In this document: one piece after another, positions 46,699 to 55,255 of the stretch | Position numbering within the stretch: the stretch's first letter is position 1 | Layout of the letters: each line of letters opens with the position of its first letter | NCBI RefSeq assembly: GCF_007786235.1 | Contig: NZ_VNFK01000002.1 | Location: 310,001 to 374,000 of the forward strand | Source of the DNA: Paenarthrobacter nitroguajacolicus | Lineage (GTDB): Bacteria; Actinomycetota; Actinomycetes; Actinomycetales; Micrococcaceae | Length of the DNA stretch: 64,000 nt | Reading direction: 5' to 3' | Position numbers and translations under genes: made by a program | Notes under the pieces: model-generated | The model's input: only the letters and a program-made list of their open reading frames with translations | Database searches by the model: none | Told to the model about the DNA's origin: nothing

Positions 46699-46752
46699 AA
46701 AAGCCCCTCGACAACGGAGGGGCGGCCGCACGGCTGTTGAAAGCCGGGCGGC
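46699..46752 (-). promoter_or_regulatory. leuS transcription attenuator (hairpin plus terminator)
   Basis: Just after the leader peptide stop, GCCGCCCGGCT (46752-46742) pairs with AGCCGTGCGGC (46735-46725) with one C-U mismatch. Immediately downstream GCCCCTC (46723-46717), loop CGTTGTC and GAGGGGC (46709-46703) form a 7-bp stem followed by TTTTGTGTGT, a canonical intrinsic terminator in front of the coding region. Leu codons, an upstream hairpin and a terminator in this order are the parts of an amino-acid attenuator. Confidence 0.8.
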
Positions 46753-46778
46753 TAGCTAAGCAGAAGGATCGCACGCAT
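46752..46778 (-). CDS. Leucine leader peptide of leuS
   Basis: An eight-codon frame, ATG-CGT-GCG-ATC-CTT-CTG-CTT-AGC-TAG, encoding MRAILLLS. Codons 5-7 are consecutive Leu codons. The ATG lies six bases after TAAGGT, so the first base of the mRNA is predicted to be the A of the start codon. The stop codon overlaps the first hairpin. The DNA block CTTCTGCTTAGCT is nearly the same as CTTCTTCTTAGCT in the leuA leader. Confidence 0.75.
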   Translation of the reverse strand: MRAILLLS

Positions 46779-46784
46779 ACCAAT

Positions 46785-46818
46785 ACCTTACCCCACCAAA
46801 CCGGCGGGCTGGGTGCAA
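46785..46818 (-). promoter_or_regulatory. Predicted promoter of the leuS leader transcript
   Basis: TAAGGT (46790-46785) is six bases before the leader ATG. TTGCAC lies at 46818-46813, 22 bases upstream; the leuA leader promoter has TTGCAC in almost the same place. The -10 is convincing, the -35 is not. Confidence 0.5.
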
Positions 46819-46921
46819 GACGTCCGTACGCCGAAAGAGGTTCCGGGGACTCCGCGCCATGGTGTGGTGGGCACCGCGAAGCGGGCGGGCGGGAGTCCCC
46901 GGGACCTCTGTCGAGGGAAGG

Positions 46922-48436
46922 CTACTTAACGTCCTCGTCGACCCAGTCCATGGACTTGGTGACTGCCTTCTTCCAGAGCCGCAGCTGACGCTCCTGCTCC
47001 TCTGCCGGCAACTGCGGCTCCCAGCGCTTATCCTCGCCCCAGTTGGCGCTGAGTTCGCCCAGGTCCTTCCAGAAGCCGACCGCCAGGCCAGCGGCATAGG
47101 CAGCACCGAGGGCCGTGGTTTCGACGACCTTCGGACGGACTACTGGTACGCCAAGGATGTCTGCCTGGAACTGCATGAGTGCCTCATTGGCGACCATCCC
47201 GCCGTCGACCTTCAACTCGGTGAGCGGAACGCCCGAGTCAGCATTGACGGCGTCGAGTACCTCGCGGGTTTGGAAGGCCGTGGCCTCCAAAGCAGCGCGG
47301 GCGATGTGGCCCTTATTGGCGAACCGGGTAAGGCCCACGATGGCGCCGCGTGCGTCTGCCCGCCAGTAGGGTGCGAAGAGACCGGAGAAGGCGGGGACGA
47401 TATACACGCCACCGTTGTCCTTCACAGCAGCGGCCAGTTCCTCGACCTCCGGTGCGGAACTGATCATTCCGAGGTTGTCGCGAAGCCACTGGATCAGTGA
47501 ACCGGTGACGGCAATGGACCCTTCAAGGGCGTAGTGCGGCTTGGCGTCGCCCAGTTTGTATCCCAGCGTGGTGAGGAGGCCGTTCTTGGAGTGGACAATT
47601 TCCTCGCCCGTGTTGAAGATCAGGAAGCAACCCGTGCCATAGGTGTTCTTGGCTTCACCGGCTTGGAATGCGGCCTGACCGAAGGTTGCCGCCTGCTGGT
47701 CGCCGAGGATGCCTGCCACGGGGGTCTCGCGCAGCAGCTGCGAGGTGTGGACCTGGCCGTAGACCTCGGAGGAGGACTTGATGGTAGGCATCATTGACGC
47801 CGGAACTCCGAAGATGTCCAGGATTTCCTGGTCCCACTGCAGGGTCTCGAGGTCCATGAACAGGGTCCGGGAAGCATTGGTGACATCCGTGACGTGCACG
47901 CCGCCATCCACGCCGCCGGTCAGGTTCCACAGGACCCAGGCGTCGGTGTTGCCGAACAGGAGGTCGCCGGCCTCAGCACGTTCGCGGGCGCCTTCCACGT
48001 TGTCCAGGATCCACTTGATCTTGGTGCCGGAGAAGTAGGTGGCCAGCGGAAGGCCCACCTTCTGCTTGAAGCGCTCTGGTCCCCCGTCCTGCGCCAGCTC
48101 GTCAACGATCGACTGGGTGCGGGTGTCCTGCCAAACGATGGCGTTGTAGACGGCCTCGCCGGTGTTCTTGTCCCAGACAACAGCCGTTTCACGCTGGTTG
48201 GTGATACCGACGGCGGCGATGTCGTGCCGTGTCAGGTTCGCCTTCGACAGGGCCGAGCCGATGACCTCCCGGGTGTTGTTCCAGATTTCGGCGGGGTTGT
48301 GCTCCACCCATCCTGCCTGCGGGAAGATCTGCTCGTGTTCCATCTGGCCCGTGGACACAATGTTGCCCGAGTGGTCGAACACGATGGCACGGGAGCTGGT
48401 GGTGCCCTGATCGATGGCGATGACGTATTGATTCAT
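46922..48436 (-). CDS. glpK: Glycerol kinase
   Basis: Phosphorylates glycerol to glycerol 3-phosphate. The 504-residue FGGY-family protein has the N-terminal phosphate loop [13 protein letters not shown], the substrate residues in [10 protein letters not shown] and [16 protein letters not shown], and the FGGY signature [23 protein letters not shown]. The ATG has AAGGA upstream. It follows glpF by 67 bases; glpD, glpF and glpK together take up glycerol and convert it to dihydroxyacetone phosphate. Confidence 0.97.
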   Translation of the reverse strand: MNQYVIAIDQGTTSSRAIVFDHSGNIVSTGQMEHEQIFPQAGWVEHNPAEIWNNTREVIGSALSKANLTRHDIAAVGITNQRETAVVWDKNTGEAVYNAIVWQDTRTQSIVDELAQDGGPERFKQKVGLPLATYFSGTKIKWILDNVEGARERAEAGDLLFGNTDAWVLWNLTGGVDGGVHVTDVTNASRTLFMDLETLQWDQEILDIFGVPASMMPTIKSSSEVYGQVHTSQLLRETPVAGILGDQQAATFGQAAFQAGEAKNTYGTGCFLIFNTGEEIVHSKNGLLTTLGYKLGDAKPHYALEGSIAVTGSLIQWLRDNLGMISSAPEVEELAAAVKDNGGVYIVPAFSGLFAPYWRADARGAIVGLTRFANKGHIARAALEATAFQTREVLDAVNADSGVPLTELKVDGGMVANEALMQFQADILGVPVVRPKVVETTALGAAYAAGLAVGFWKDLGELSANWGEDKRWEPQLPAEEQERQLRLWKKAVTKSMDWVDEDVK

Positions 48437-48503
48437 GGTGACGTCCTTGTCTGTTGTTAGCTACTCAATGGTGTTGACGGTGTGCGGGTGGGTACGTACG
48501 GGA

Positions 48504-49256
48504 TTAGCCGGCCAGTGCAGGCATGATGTCCGGGACCCAGATGGCCACGAGGCCTGCGAGGGCGCCGCCAACGAGCGGTCCCACGACCGGGATCCAGGAG
48601 TAGGCCCAGTCGCTGGCGCCCTTGCCCTTGATGGGCAGGACAGCGTGTGCGATACGCGGGCCGAGGTCACGGGCAGGGTTGATGGCGTAACCGGTGGGAC
48701 CACCGAGCGATACGCCAATACCGACAACCAGCAGGGCAACCGCAAGCGGGCCGAGGCCGGAGGGAGTGCCGCCGAAGGTCAGGATGACGAAGACCAGGAC
48801 GAACGTGCCAATGATTTCGGTGATCAGGTTCCACGGGGTGGAGCGGATAGCCGGTCCGGTGGAGAAGGTACCCAGCTTGTTGGCTGCCAGGGGCTCTTCA
48901 TCGAAGTGCTGCTTGTAAGCGAGCCAGCAGACAACGGCGCCGAGGAAGGCACCCAGGAGTTCGCCACCGAAGTAGGTCAACGTCGAGCCGAAAGTAACGG
49001 CCACGTCCGGGGCGTACTCACCTTTTCCGTTGACCAGCAGGCCCAGGGTGACAGCCGGGTTCAGGTGCGCACCGGACTTTGCGGCCACGAAAACGCCCGC
49101 GAAGACCGCAATACCCCAGCCCCACGTCACCATCAAGAATCCACCGTTGTTGCCCTTGGTGCCTTTGAGCGCAACGTTTGCCACGACGCCACAACCCAGC
49201 AGGGTCAGCATCATGGTTCCGAATACTTCGGAAAGGAAAACAATTCCAAGAGACAT
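48504..49256 (-). CDS. glpF: MIP-family glycerol facilitator
   Basis: Membrane channel for glycerol entry. The 250-residue, six-helix protein has both pore NPA motifs, AHLNPAVTLG (about residue 67) and AINPARDLGPR (about 190). The Asp after NPAR is characteristic of aquaglyceroporins rather than water-only channels, supporting glycerol as substrate. GAGGAG precedes the ATG. It lies between glpD and glpK. Confidence 0.95.
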   Translation of the reverse strand: MSLGIVFLSEVFGTMMLTLLGCGVVANVALKGTKGNNGGFLMVTWGWGIAVFAGVFVAAKSGAHLNPAVTLGLLVNGKGEYAPDVAVTFGSTLTYFGGELLGAFLGAVVCWLAYKQHFDEEPLAANKLGTFSTGPAIRSTPWNLITEIIGTFVLVFVILTFGGTPSGLGPLAVALLVVGIGVSLGGPTGYAINPARDLGPRIAHAVLPIKGKGASDWAYSWIPVVGPLVGGALAGLVAIWVPDIMPALAG

Positions 49257-49309
49257 CTTTGACTCCTCATTTTTCTGTTGTCAGCCCCCTCGCGGGTGAA
49301 GAGGCCGTT

Positions 49310-49340
49310 GGGACGGTTCCGTTGTCTCCGAAACCGTCCC
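49310..49340 (-). terminator. Hairpin downstream of glpD
   Basis: GGGACGGTT (49310-49318) and AACCGTCCC (49332-49340) form a perfect 9-bp stem in the 171-base glpF-glpD gap. A further GGGACGG copy lies near 49396. No U-tract, so it may be a partial terminator that uncouples glpD from glpFK. Confidence 0.5.
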
Positions 49341-49427
49341 GGTGTGGTGGTCCCCTGGCGGGCCCACCTACCCCATTCCGTCCCTACCGCACGCTGGGAC
49401 GGTCAAGCTGTTTTCCGCTGCTTGGTG

Positions 49428-51212
49428 TCAGGCTACGAGACTGTGCACGTCAACCTTGTGGAACCGCTGCAGTACTTCCTGGGCGTGGCGGATTTCTGCT
49501 TCACGGGCAGCAGCATCCCAACCGAGGGGTTCGGCCAAGGCAGCGGCGATCTCGTTCAGCAGCTCACCGGTAACCAGGCCGCGGAACGCGAGTGACGTCC
49601 TGCGGATGAGGACATCCACCAGGTGCCCGATCTGCTCGTGCTCGGCCATGAATGCCAACTCCCGGACACTCAGTTCGCGGGTGGAACGCAGCGGCGCGTC
49701 GTGTCCGGCCTTGAGATAATCGATGACGGCGTCTGCGCGTGTTCCGTACCGGGTCAGCAGGACGGCTACGCGGTCGGCGTCAAGTCCGGGTCCCATGTGC
49801 TTCTTGATCCATTCCTGTTCGCCCTGTTCGGTGGAAGGGAAACCGGCACCCCCGCCAATGGCGAGTTTCGCCGTCGAGACTTTGCGTTCCATGCCCAGTT
49901 CGCGGAGGACGTCGTTGGTCATGTGTTCGGCCAGGGCGCGGAAGGTGGTCCACTTGCCGCCCACCAAGCTGAGGACGACGGCGGCCTTGCCGCCTGGCGT
50001 TGCGACGGCATCACTGCCGGTGCGGACGCTGCGTTCAATCCGGTAGTCCCGTGAGACGAAGCCTGGCTGCGTTTCGTCGTGACGCGGCAGGGGACGGACA
50101 CCGGCGAAGCTGTAGACGATTTGTTCGCGCTCCACCTTGATGGTGGGGAACACGTGGCCCACCAGGTCAAAGAAGTAGTCGATTTCTTCGTCCGTGCACA
50201 CGGCATCTTCCGACATGTCCGCGTCCACGTCCGTGGTGCCGACCAGTACACGGTCGCCCATGGGGTAAATCAGGACGATACGGCCATCGGTGTGCTCGAA
50301 GAAGATTTCCCGGCCGTTGCACGCGGCCAGAAGCTCAGGGTGGTCCAGGACGATGTGCGATCCCTTGGTACCGCCCATGAACTTGCTGACGGCGCCCATG
50401 GCCTGGTTGGTGAGGTCCACCCAGGCGCCGGTGGTGTTGACAATAACGTCGGCCTGGAACTCGAATTCCTTGCCGGTCAGTTCATCGCGCAGCAGGACTC
50501 CGTCCGAACCCATGGAGACGAGCGAAACGTAATTGCTGGCACGGGCGCTTCCTCCCGGGAGGCCGCCGCCACGGCCCGCCTTCTCACCATCCTGCAGCAC
50601 GTCGAGGGTCAGGCGTTCCGGGTTGTGAACGGAAGCATCGAAGTAGGTTGCGGCGTACTTGATTCCGGAGTGCAGTTTGGGAAGCTCGGCCAAGGCCTTG
50701 GTCCGCCCACGGAACTGGTGGCGCGGGACGCTGCCGCCGTCACGGGAGAAGAAGTCGTACATGCTCAGGCCGACCTTGATGAGGAACGCGCCGCGTTCCT
50801 TGGGCTTGCCCTGTTTGTGGGTGAGGAAGCGCATGGGCGCCGAGAGGATGCCGGAGAACGTGCTGAAGATCGGGATGGTGGTCTGCAGCGGCTTGACGTA
50901 GTGCGGAGCGATGCGCAGGAGCCGGTTACGCTCAACCACGGATTCCTGGACCAGGCGGAACTCGCCGTTTTCGAGGTAGCGGATGCCGCCGTGGATCATG
51001 TGGGACGAGGCACCGCTGGCACCCTGGCAGTAGTCACCGCGTTCGACAAGCGCAACGTCGACGCCCTGGAGAGCCAGGTCGCGGAACGTTCCTACACCAT
51101 TGATTCCACCGCCGATGATGAGCACCTTCGCCGAGGGCCGCTCCTGCAGCGCAACGACGGAGTCGCGCTGCTGTGCGTGCTGTGAGGTACCGGAAATCCT
51201 GTTGTGTCCCAA
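49428..51212 (-). CDS. glpD: Glycerol-3-phosphate dehydrogenase (FAD-dependent)
   Basis: Membrane-associated flavoenzyme oxidising glycerol 3-phosphate to dihydroxyacetone phosphate and passing electrons to menaquinone. The 594-residue protein has the FAD motif IIGGGINGVGTFRDLALQG (about residue 32), SSHMIHGGIRYLE, VGTTDVD, and a C-terminal helical domain with TRYGTRADAVID. TTG start with GGGAG six bases upstream. Divergent from a SorC-type regulator; the shared 122-base region contains a palindrome. Confidence 0.96.
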   Translation of the reverse strand: MGHNRISGTSQHAQQRDSVVALQERPSAKVLIIGGGINGVGTFRDLALQGVDVALVERGDYCQGASGASSHMIHGGIRYLENGEFRLVQESVVERNRLLRIAPHYVKPLQTTIPIFSTFSGILSAPMRFLTHKQGKPKERGAFLIKVGLSMYDFFSRDGGSVPRHQFRGRTKALAELPKLHSGIKYAATYFDASVHNPERLTLDVLQDGEKAGRGGGLPGGSARASNYVSLVSMGSDGVLLRDELTGKEFEFQADVIVNTTGAWVDLTNQAMGAVSKFMGGTKGSHIVLDHPELLAACNGREIFFEHTDGRIVLIYPMGDRVLVGTTDVDADMSEDAVCTDEEIDYFFDLVGHVFPTIKVEREQIVYSFAGVRPLPRHDETQPGFVSRDYRIERSVRTGSDAVATPGGKAAVVLSLVGGKWTTFRALAEHMTNDVLRELGMERKVSTAKLAIGGGAGFPSTEQGEQEWIKKHMGPGLDADRVAVLLTRYGTRADAVIDYLKAGHDAPLRSTRELSVRELAFMAEHEQIGHLVDVLIRRTSLAFRGLVTGELLNEIAAALAEPLGWDAAAREAEIRHAQEVLQRFHKVDVHSLVA

Positions 51213-51307
51213 AACTGCTCCCTTGGGCTTGGTTCGTGCGCCGCGCCACTCGCTGCTGCACCGTTCACCACTAATCTTGCGAAGGTGGAAAATGGAGTCA
51301 AGCTATT

Positions 51308-51321
51308 TGCACAAACGTGCA
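51308..51321. promoter_or_regulatory. Candidate operator in the glpD/SorC intergenic region
   Basis: TGCAC, four bases AAAC, GTGCA: a small perfect inverted repeat 14 bases before the regulator ATG and 96 bases before glpD. Its place between a divergent regulator and target suggests an operator; no consensus for this regulator is known to me. Confidence 0.4.
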
Positions 51322-51334
51322 GTAAGGAAATGAG

Positions 51335-52297
51335 ATGGGACGATCACGTCACTCGGATGCGCTCCGGGCTGCACAGATGTATTACCTGCAGGACTTGACC
51401 ATGGATGCTATTGCCCGGGAGCTGCGAACGTCGCGATCCACAGTGTCCCGGCTCCTGTCTTCCGCCCGGGAAACAGGCCTGGTGCAGGTCCAGATACGCA
51501 GCCCGTTCGATACCGGCCCTGAGCTGGAGAGCCAGATTCGAACCCAGTACGGCGTCGATGTCCACGTGGTGCCCGTCTTGGACACACTCAACGAAGCGGA
51601 GACGCTGGACCGCGTGGCCATGCAGGCAGCGCGAACCATTGGGCCGCTGGTGGACTCGAATGCCATCATCGGCGTCGCGTGGGGCGCCACGCTCAGCGCT
51701 GTCAGCCGACACCTCACCCGTAAGGTGACCCACGACAGCATCGTGGTTCAACTCAACGGCGCCGGAAACATGCAAACCACCGGCATTACCTATGCCAGCG
51801 ACATCATGCGCCGTTTCGGCAGCGCCTACGGAGCACGGGTGGAGCAATTCCCGGTTCCGGCCTTTTTTGACCACGCCGCCACCAAAACGGCGATGTGGAA
51901 TGAGCGCAGCGTTCAACGCATCCTTGACTTGCAGGACCGCATGAGCATCGCCATCTTCGGGGTGGGATCGGTCGATTCGGACTACCCCAGCCACGTTTAT
52001 GCCGGCGGTTACCTCGATGAACACGACCTCACTGTGTTGGCTGCCGACGACGTGGTGGGCGACGTCGCCACCGTCTTCTTCCGGAGCGATGGGTCCTCGG
52101 ACGGCATCACCCTCAACGAACGATCCACTGGCCCCAGCCATGAACAACTGCGGCAGGTCAGGCGACGGATCTGCGTGGTGTCCGGTGCCTCCAAGATCAA
52201 CGGACTCCAGGGAGCCCTGGCTGCCGGACTGGCCACGGACCTCATTTTGGACGAAGCCTCGGCACGACGCCTGGTCAGTTTCAATGGCCACTCCTGA
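51335..52297 (+). CDS. SorC/DeoR-type sugar-binding transcriptional regulator
   Basis: The 320-residue protein has an N-terminal helix-turn-helix (AAQMYYLQDLTMDAIARELRTSRSTVSRLLSSAR, about 12-46) and a C-terminal sugar-phosphate isomerase-like effector domain (GVAWGATLSAVSRHL, NGAGNMQTTG, FGVGSVDSD, GDVATVFF). Such regulators bind phosphorylated sugars or polyols. Being divergent from glpD, it probably senses glycerol 3-phosphate or a related metabolite and controls the glp genes; this is inference. Confidence 0.9.
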   Translation: MGRSRHSDALRAAQMYYLQDLTMDAIARELRTSRSTVSRLLSSARETGLVQVQIRSPFDTGPELESQIRTQYGVDVHVVPVLDTLNEAETLDRVAMQAARTIGPLVDSNAIIGVAWGATLSAVSRHLTRKVTHDSIVVQLNGAGNMQTTGITYASDIMRRFGSAYGARVEQFPVPAFFDHAATKTAMWNERSVQRILDLQDRMSIAIFGVGSVDSDYPSHVYAGGYLDEHDLTVLAADDVVGDVATVFFRSDGSSDGITLNERSTGPSHEQLRQVRRRICVVSGASKINGLQGALAAGLATDLILDEASARRLVSFNGHS

Positions 52298-52318
52298 AGC
52301 ATTCGTGCAGGGAATGGG

Positions 52319-52324
52319 TAGAGT
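52319..52324 (+). promoter_or_regulatory. -10 box upstream of the aldo/keto reductase
   Basis: TAGAGT lies seven bases before the ATG at 52332, suggesting a transcript with almost no 5' leader. Confidence 0.35.
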
Positions 52325-52331
52325 CGTTGCT

Positions 52332-53213
52332 ATGAGATTCCCAGCCCGGCTGACATTGAACAACGGCGTCCACATGGATCGTTTGGGATACGGACTCTAT
52401 AAGGTGCCGCCCAAGGACGCCGAAGCATTAGTCGCCACAGCCCTGGGCGAAGGCTACCGACGCTTCGACACAGCAGCGATGTACGGCAACGAAGTGGGCG
52501 TTGGGCGTGCCCTCGGTGGTGCCGTGGGCGATGCCGCGCAAGCCAACGGTGACACAGGTGGTTCCGGGGAATCCGTGCACACCCTTTCGCGTGAGGACCT
52601 TTTTGTCACTACCAAGGTTTGGAACGACGACCATGGCTACGATTCCACCCTTCGGGCATTCGATACGTCCATCTCGAATCTTGGACTCGACTACGTGGAT
52701 CTCTATCTCATTCACTGGCCCTGCGCCGGCCGGGGCCTGTTTGCCGAAACGTACAAGGCCATGGAGACGCTCTACCGTGAAGGCAAAGTGCGGGCTATTG
52801 GGGTTTCCAATTTCCAACCCGGACACCTTGAGGAGCTGATGCAGAAGGCCGAAGTTGTCCCTGCGGTAAACCAGATCGAGCTGCACCCGTGGCTGCAGCA
52901 AACCAGGCTTCGAACATTGCACGGACAGTTGGGCATAGCCACTGAGGCATGGAGCCCCCTCGGACGCGGGCACGTCCTGGCCGACCCCGCCATCGTTGCC
53001 CTCGCCGAGAAGCATGGCCGGACTCCCGCGCAGGTCATTCTTCGCTGGCACCTCCAGTTGGGCAACCTCGTCATCCCCAAAGCGAGTTCGGCGGGACGGA
53101 TCAAAGAGAACTTTGCCGTCTTCGATTTTGACTTGGACGCCTCTGACATGGACGGCATTGCAGGACTCGAACGACACCATCGAACCGGGTCCCACCCGGA
53201 CAACGTGAACTAG
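52332..53213 (+). CDS. Aldo/keto reductase
   Basis: NADPH-dependent reductase of aldehydes or ketones, AKR5-like. The 293-residue TIM barrel shows the catalytic tetrad: Asp and Tyr in RRFDTAAMYGNE (about 40-50), Lys in VTTKVWND, and His in YLIHWP. NQIELHPWLQQ and VIPKASSAGRIKENFAVFDFDL are family signatures; the last is the NADPH-binding loop. A Gly/Asp insert follows the first catalytic Tyr. The long open frame upstream overlaps the regulator gene and is not coding; ATG 52332 gives the normal N-terminus. Substrate unknown. Confidence 0.93.
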   Translation: MRFPARLTLNNGVHMDRLGYGLYKVPPKDAEALVATALGEGYRRFDTAAMYGNEVGVGRALGGAVGDAAQANGDTGGSGESVHTLSREDLFVTTKVWNDDHGYDSTLRAFDTSISNLGLDYVDLYLIHWPCAGRGLFAETYKAMETLYREGKVRAIGVSNFQPGHLEELMQKAEVVPAVNQIELHPWLQQTRLRTLHGQLGIATEAWSPLGRGHVLADPAIVALAEKHGRTPAQVILRWHLQLGNLVIPKASSAGRIKENFAVFDFDLDASDMDGIAGLERHHRTGSHPDNVN

Positions 53214-53224
53214 GAAACAGCCGT

Positions 53225-54169
53225 ATGGAAAAAGTGGACACCGCGCACTCCCCTGACGGCGCGCAGGCCCCCCATCAATTCTTCAGTGAGTCCCTGCCAG
53301 GGCGGACTGTGGCCGCGGACATCGACGTGGACGGCAGCACCGTGGCGTATTGGACGTACGAACCGGTTAACGTCAACCCAACAACCCGTACCATCCTGGT
53401 CATCCACGGCTTCCGCGGCGACCACCACGGATTACTGCGCGTGGCGGACCAGCTTCCGGAAATGCGGATCATCATGCCGGACCTGCCGGCCTTTGGAAGC
53501 TCGGATCCGTTCGTTGATGACGAGCACACTGTTGAACGCTACGGTCGGTTTATCTCCAGCTTCATGGCGGCGCTGGGTTTGGGTCCCAAGACCGTCCTGC
53601 TGGGCCACTCCTTCGGTTCGATCGTGACCAGCCACTTTGCGGCCGCGCATCCACGGGCAATCTACCCCTTGATCTTGATCAACCCCATTGCCGCCCCGGC
53701 TCTGGAAGGTCCCAAGGGAATCATGACCAAACTTGCCGTGCTGTATTACCAGGCCTCCGCCAAACTTCCCCGTCGCGTGGGACTCGCAGTCCTCCGAAAC
53801 CGTGCGATCGTCCGGGTCATGAGCATCACCATGGCCAAGACCAAGGACAAAGCCCTGCGCCGTTTCATCCACGGCCAGCATGACGCCTACTTCAGCGCGT
53901 TCTCGGACCGGAAGAGCCTGCTTGAATCCTTCAAAGCCTCAGTCTCGGGCAACGTGGCCGACGTCGCCGAACAACTGACCCTTCCCGTGCTCCTCATTGC
54001 CGGGGAAAAGGATGAGATCGCCACGCTTCCCAACCAGCACAAACTCATGGAGCGCCTGCCGGACGCGACGCTGGAAGTCATCCCCGGCGTCGGGCACTTA
54101 ATCCACTACGAAACGCCGGTCCCGGCGGCAGCAGCCATCCGCACCTTCCTGGAGGAACACCCCGCGTGA
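53225..54169 (+). CDS. Alpha/beta hydrolase
   Basis: A 314-residue hydrolase with the oxyanion-hole block ILVIHGFRGDHHG (about residue 60), nucleophile elbow GHSFGS (about 125), an acid in LLIAGEKDEIA and the catalytic His in GVGHLIHYE near the C-terminus. It has the usual mobile cap region between residues 160 and 240. Unrelated in detail to the tandem pair near 16-18 kb. Its stop overlaps the next start by four bases, so it is coupled to a glycosyltransferase. Substrate unknown; a glycolipid or acyl-sugar role is only suggested by the neighbour. Confidence 0.9.
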   Translation: MEKVDTAHSPDGAQAPHQFFSESLPGRTVAADIDVDGSTVAYWTYEPVNVNPTTRTILVIHGFRGDHHGLLRVADQLPEMRIIMPDLPAFGSSDPFVDDEHTVERYGRFISSFMAALGLGPKTVLLGHSFGSIVTSHFAAAHPRAIYPLILINPIAAPALEGPKGIMTKLAVLYYQASAKLPRRVGLAVLRNRAIVRVMSITMAKTKDKALRRFIHGQHDAYFSAFSDRKSLLESFKASVSGNVADVAEQLTLPVLLIAGEKDEIATLPNQHKLMERLPDATLEVIPGVGHLIHYETPVPAAAAIRTFLEEHPA

Positions 54170-55248
54170 AAATTGTCATCGACGCCCGCTTTACCAGGAC
54201 GGACCACCACGATGGCATCAGCCGCTACGGTTCAAGCCTCATAGCCGCAACATCCAAGATCGCCGACGTCACCATGCTGATCAGCGACAAGCGCCAGCTT
54301 GCCCTGCTCCCGGACGTCCCGTACGTGTTGGTCAACAGCCCGCTGTCCCCACTGGAGCTGTTCGTGGCCCGCAAGGTCAACCCCCTTGGTGCCGACGTGG
54401 TGGTGTGTCCGATGCAGACCATGGGTACCCTCGGACGCCGGTACGGTCTGATCCTCACTCTCCACGACCTCATTTACTACGAACACCCGACGCCTCCGGG
54501 CTTCCTGCCCGCTCCCGTGCGCCTGCTGTGGCGGCTTTATCACAAGGCATTCTGGCCGCAACGGCTCCTGTTGAACCGCGCGGACATTGTGGCCACCATC
54601 AGCCGAACCACGGAAGCCTTGATGGCGAAGTACCAGCTGACCAAACGTCCCGTGCGGATAGTGGGCAACGCTCCCCAGCCTGGTCAAACACCCCGTGATC
54701 CCGGCGCCGGCGCCGACAAGACCCTGCTTTACATGGGTTCGTTCATGCCATACAAGAACGTGGAAACCATGATCCGGGGCATGGCCGGGCTGCAGGATTA
54801 CACGCTCCATCTGCTCAGCAGGATCACGCCGCAGCGCAAGACGGAATTGGAAGCGATGGTTCCTGAAGGAGCCAAGGTCCAGTTCCACAACGGCGTCACT
54901 GATGCGCAGTACGACGAACTCCTGGTCAGGGCCACCGCGCTGATCAGCCTTTCCCGTGCAGAAGGGTACGGGCTGCCGCTGGTGGAGGCCATGGCACTGG
55001 GGACCCCTGTGATTGCCAGCGACATCCCAATCTTCCGTGAAGTGGGCGGAGACGCCGTCAGTTACGTGGACCCGGAGTCACACACGGAATTCGCGGCTGC
55101 TGTGACAGCGCTCGGCGATGACACCCTGTGGCAGCAGCGCTCCCGCAGGTCAGTGGAACGCGCGTCAGAGTTCAACTGGGACGAGTCTGCACGGCAGCTT
55201 CTGGCTGCGGCTGAGGAAGTCGTCGCCTTGCGTCGGAGGAAGCCGTAG
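54166..55248 (+). CDS. Glycosyltransferase family 4 (GT-B fold)
   Basis: The 360-residue protein has two Rossmann domains; the C-terminal one carries the GT4 pattern SRAEGYGLPLVEAMALGTPVIASD (E-x7-E nucleotide-sugar site, about residue 265) and YMGSFMPYKNVETMIRGM. No membrane helix is seen, so it acts at the cytosolic face. It overlaps the upstream hydrolase as ATGA. Acceptor and donor cannot be named. Confidence 0.92.
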   Translation: MKIVIDARFTRTDHHDGISRYGSSLIAATSKIADVTMLISDKRQLALLPDVPYVLVNSPLSPLELFVARKVNPLGADVVVCPMQTMGTLGRRYGLILTLHDLIYYEHPTPPGFLPAPVRLLWRLYHKAFWPQRLLLNRADIVATISRTTEALMAKYQLTKRPVRIVGNAPQPGQTPRDPGAGADKTLLYMGSFMPYKNVETMIRGMAGLQDYTLHLLSRITPQRKTELEAMVPEGAKVQFHNGVTDAQYDELLVRATALISLSRAEGYGLPLVEAMALGTPVIASDIPIFREVGGDAVSYVDPESHTEFAAAVTALGDDTLWQQRSRRSVERASEFNWDESARQLLAAAEEVVALRRRKP

Positions 55249-55255
55249 CGCCGGA

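Noticed and set aside
44350..46740. A very long plus-strand open frame opposite leuS
   Set aside because: It is fully antisense to an unambiguous leuS with all motifs, has no family resemblance, and such shadows are expected when third codon positions are GC-rich.
46629..46921. T-box riboswitch upstream of leuS
   Set aside because: No AGGGTGG-type T-box sequence or matching antiterminator was seen; a leader peptide plus terminator explains the region better.
51999..52331. A 111-residue N-terminal extension of the aldo/keto reductase
   Set aside because: It lies inside the regulator gene in another frame, is Ser/Pro/Trp-rich without family match, and ATG 52332 gives the normal AKR start.
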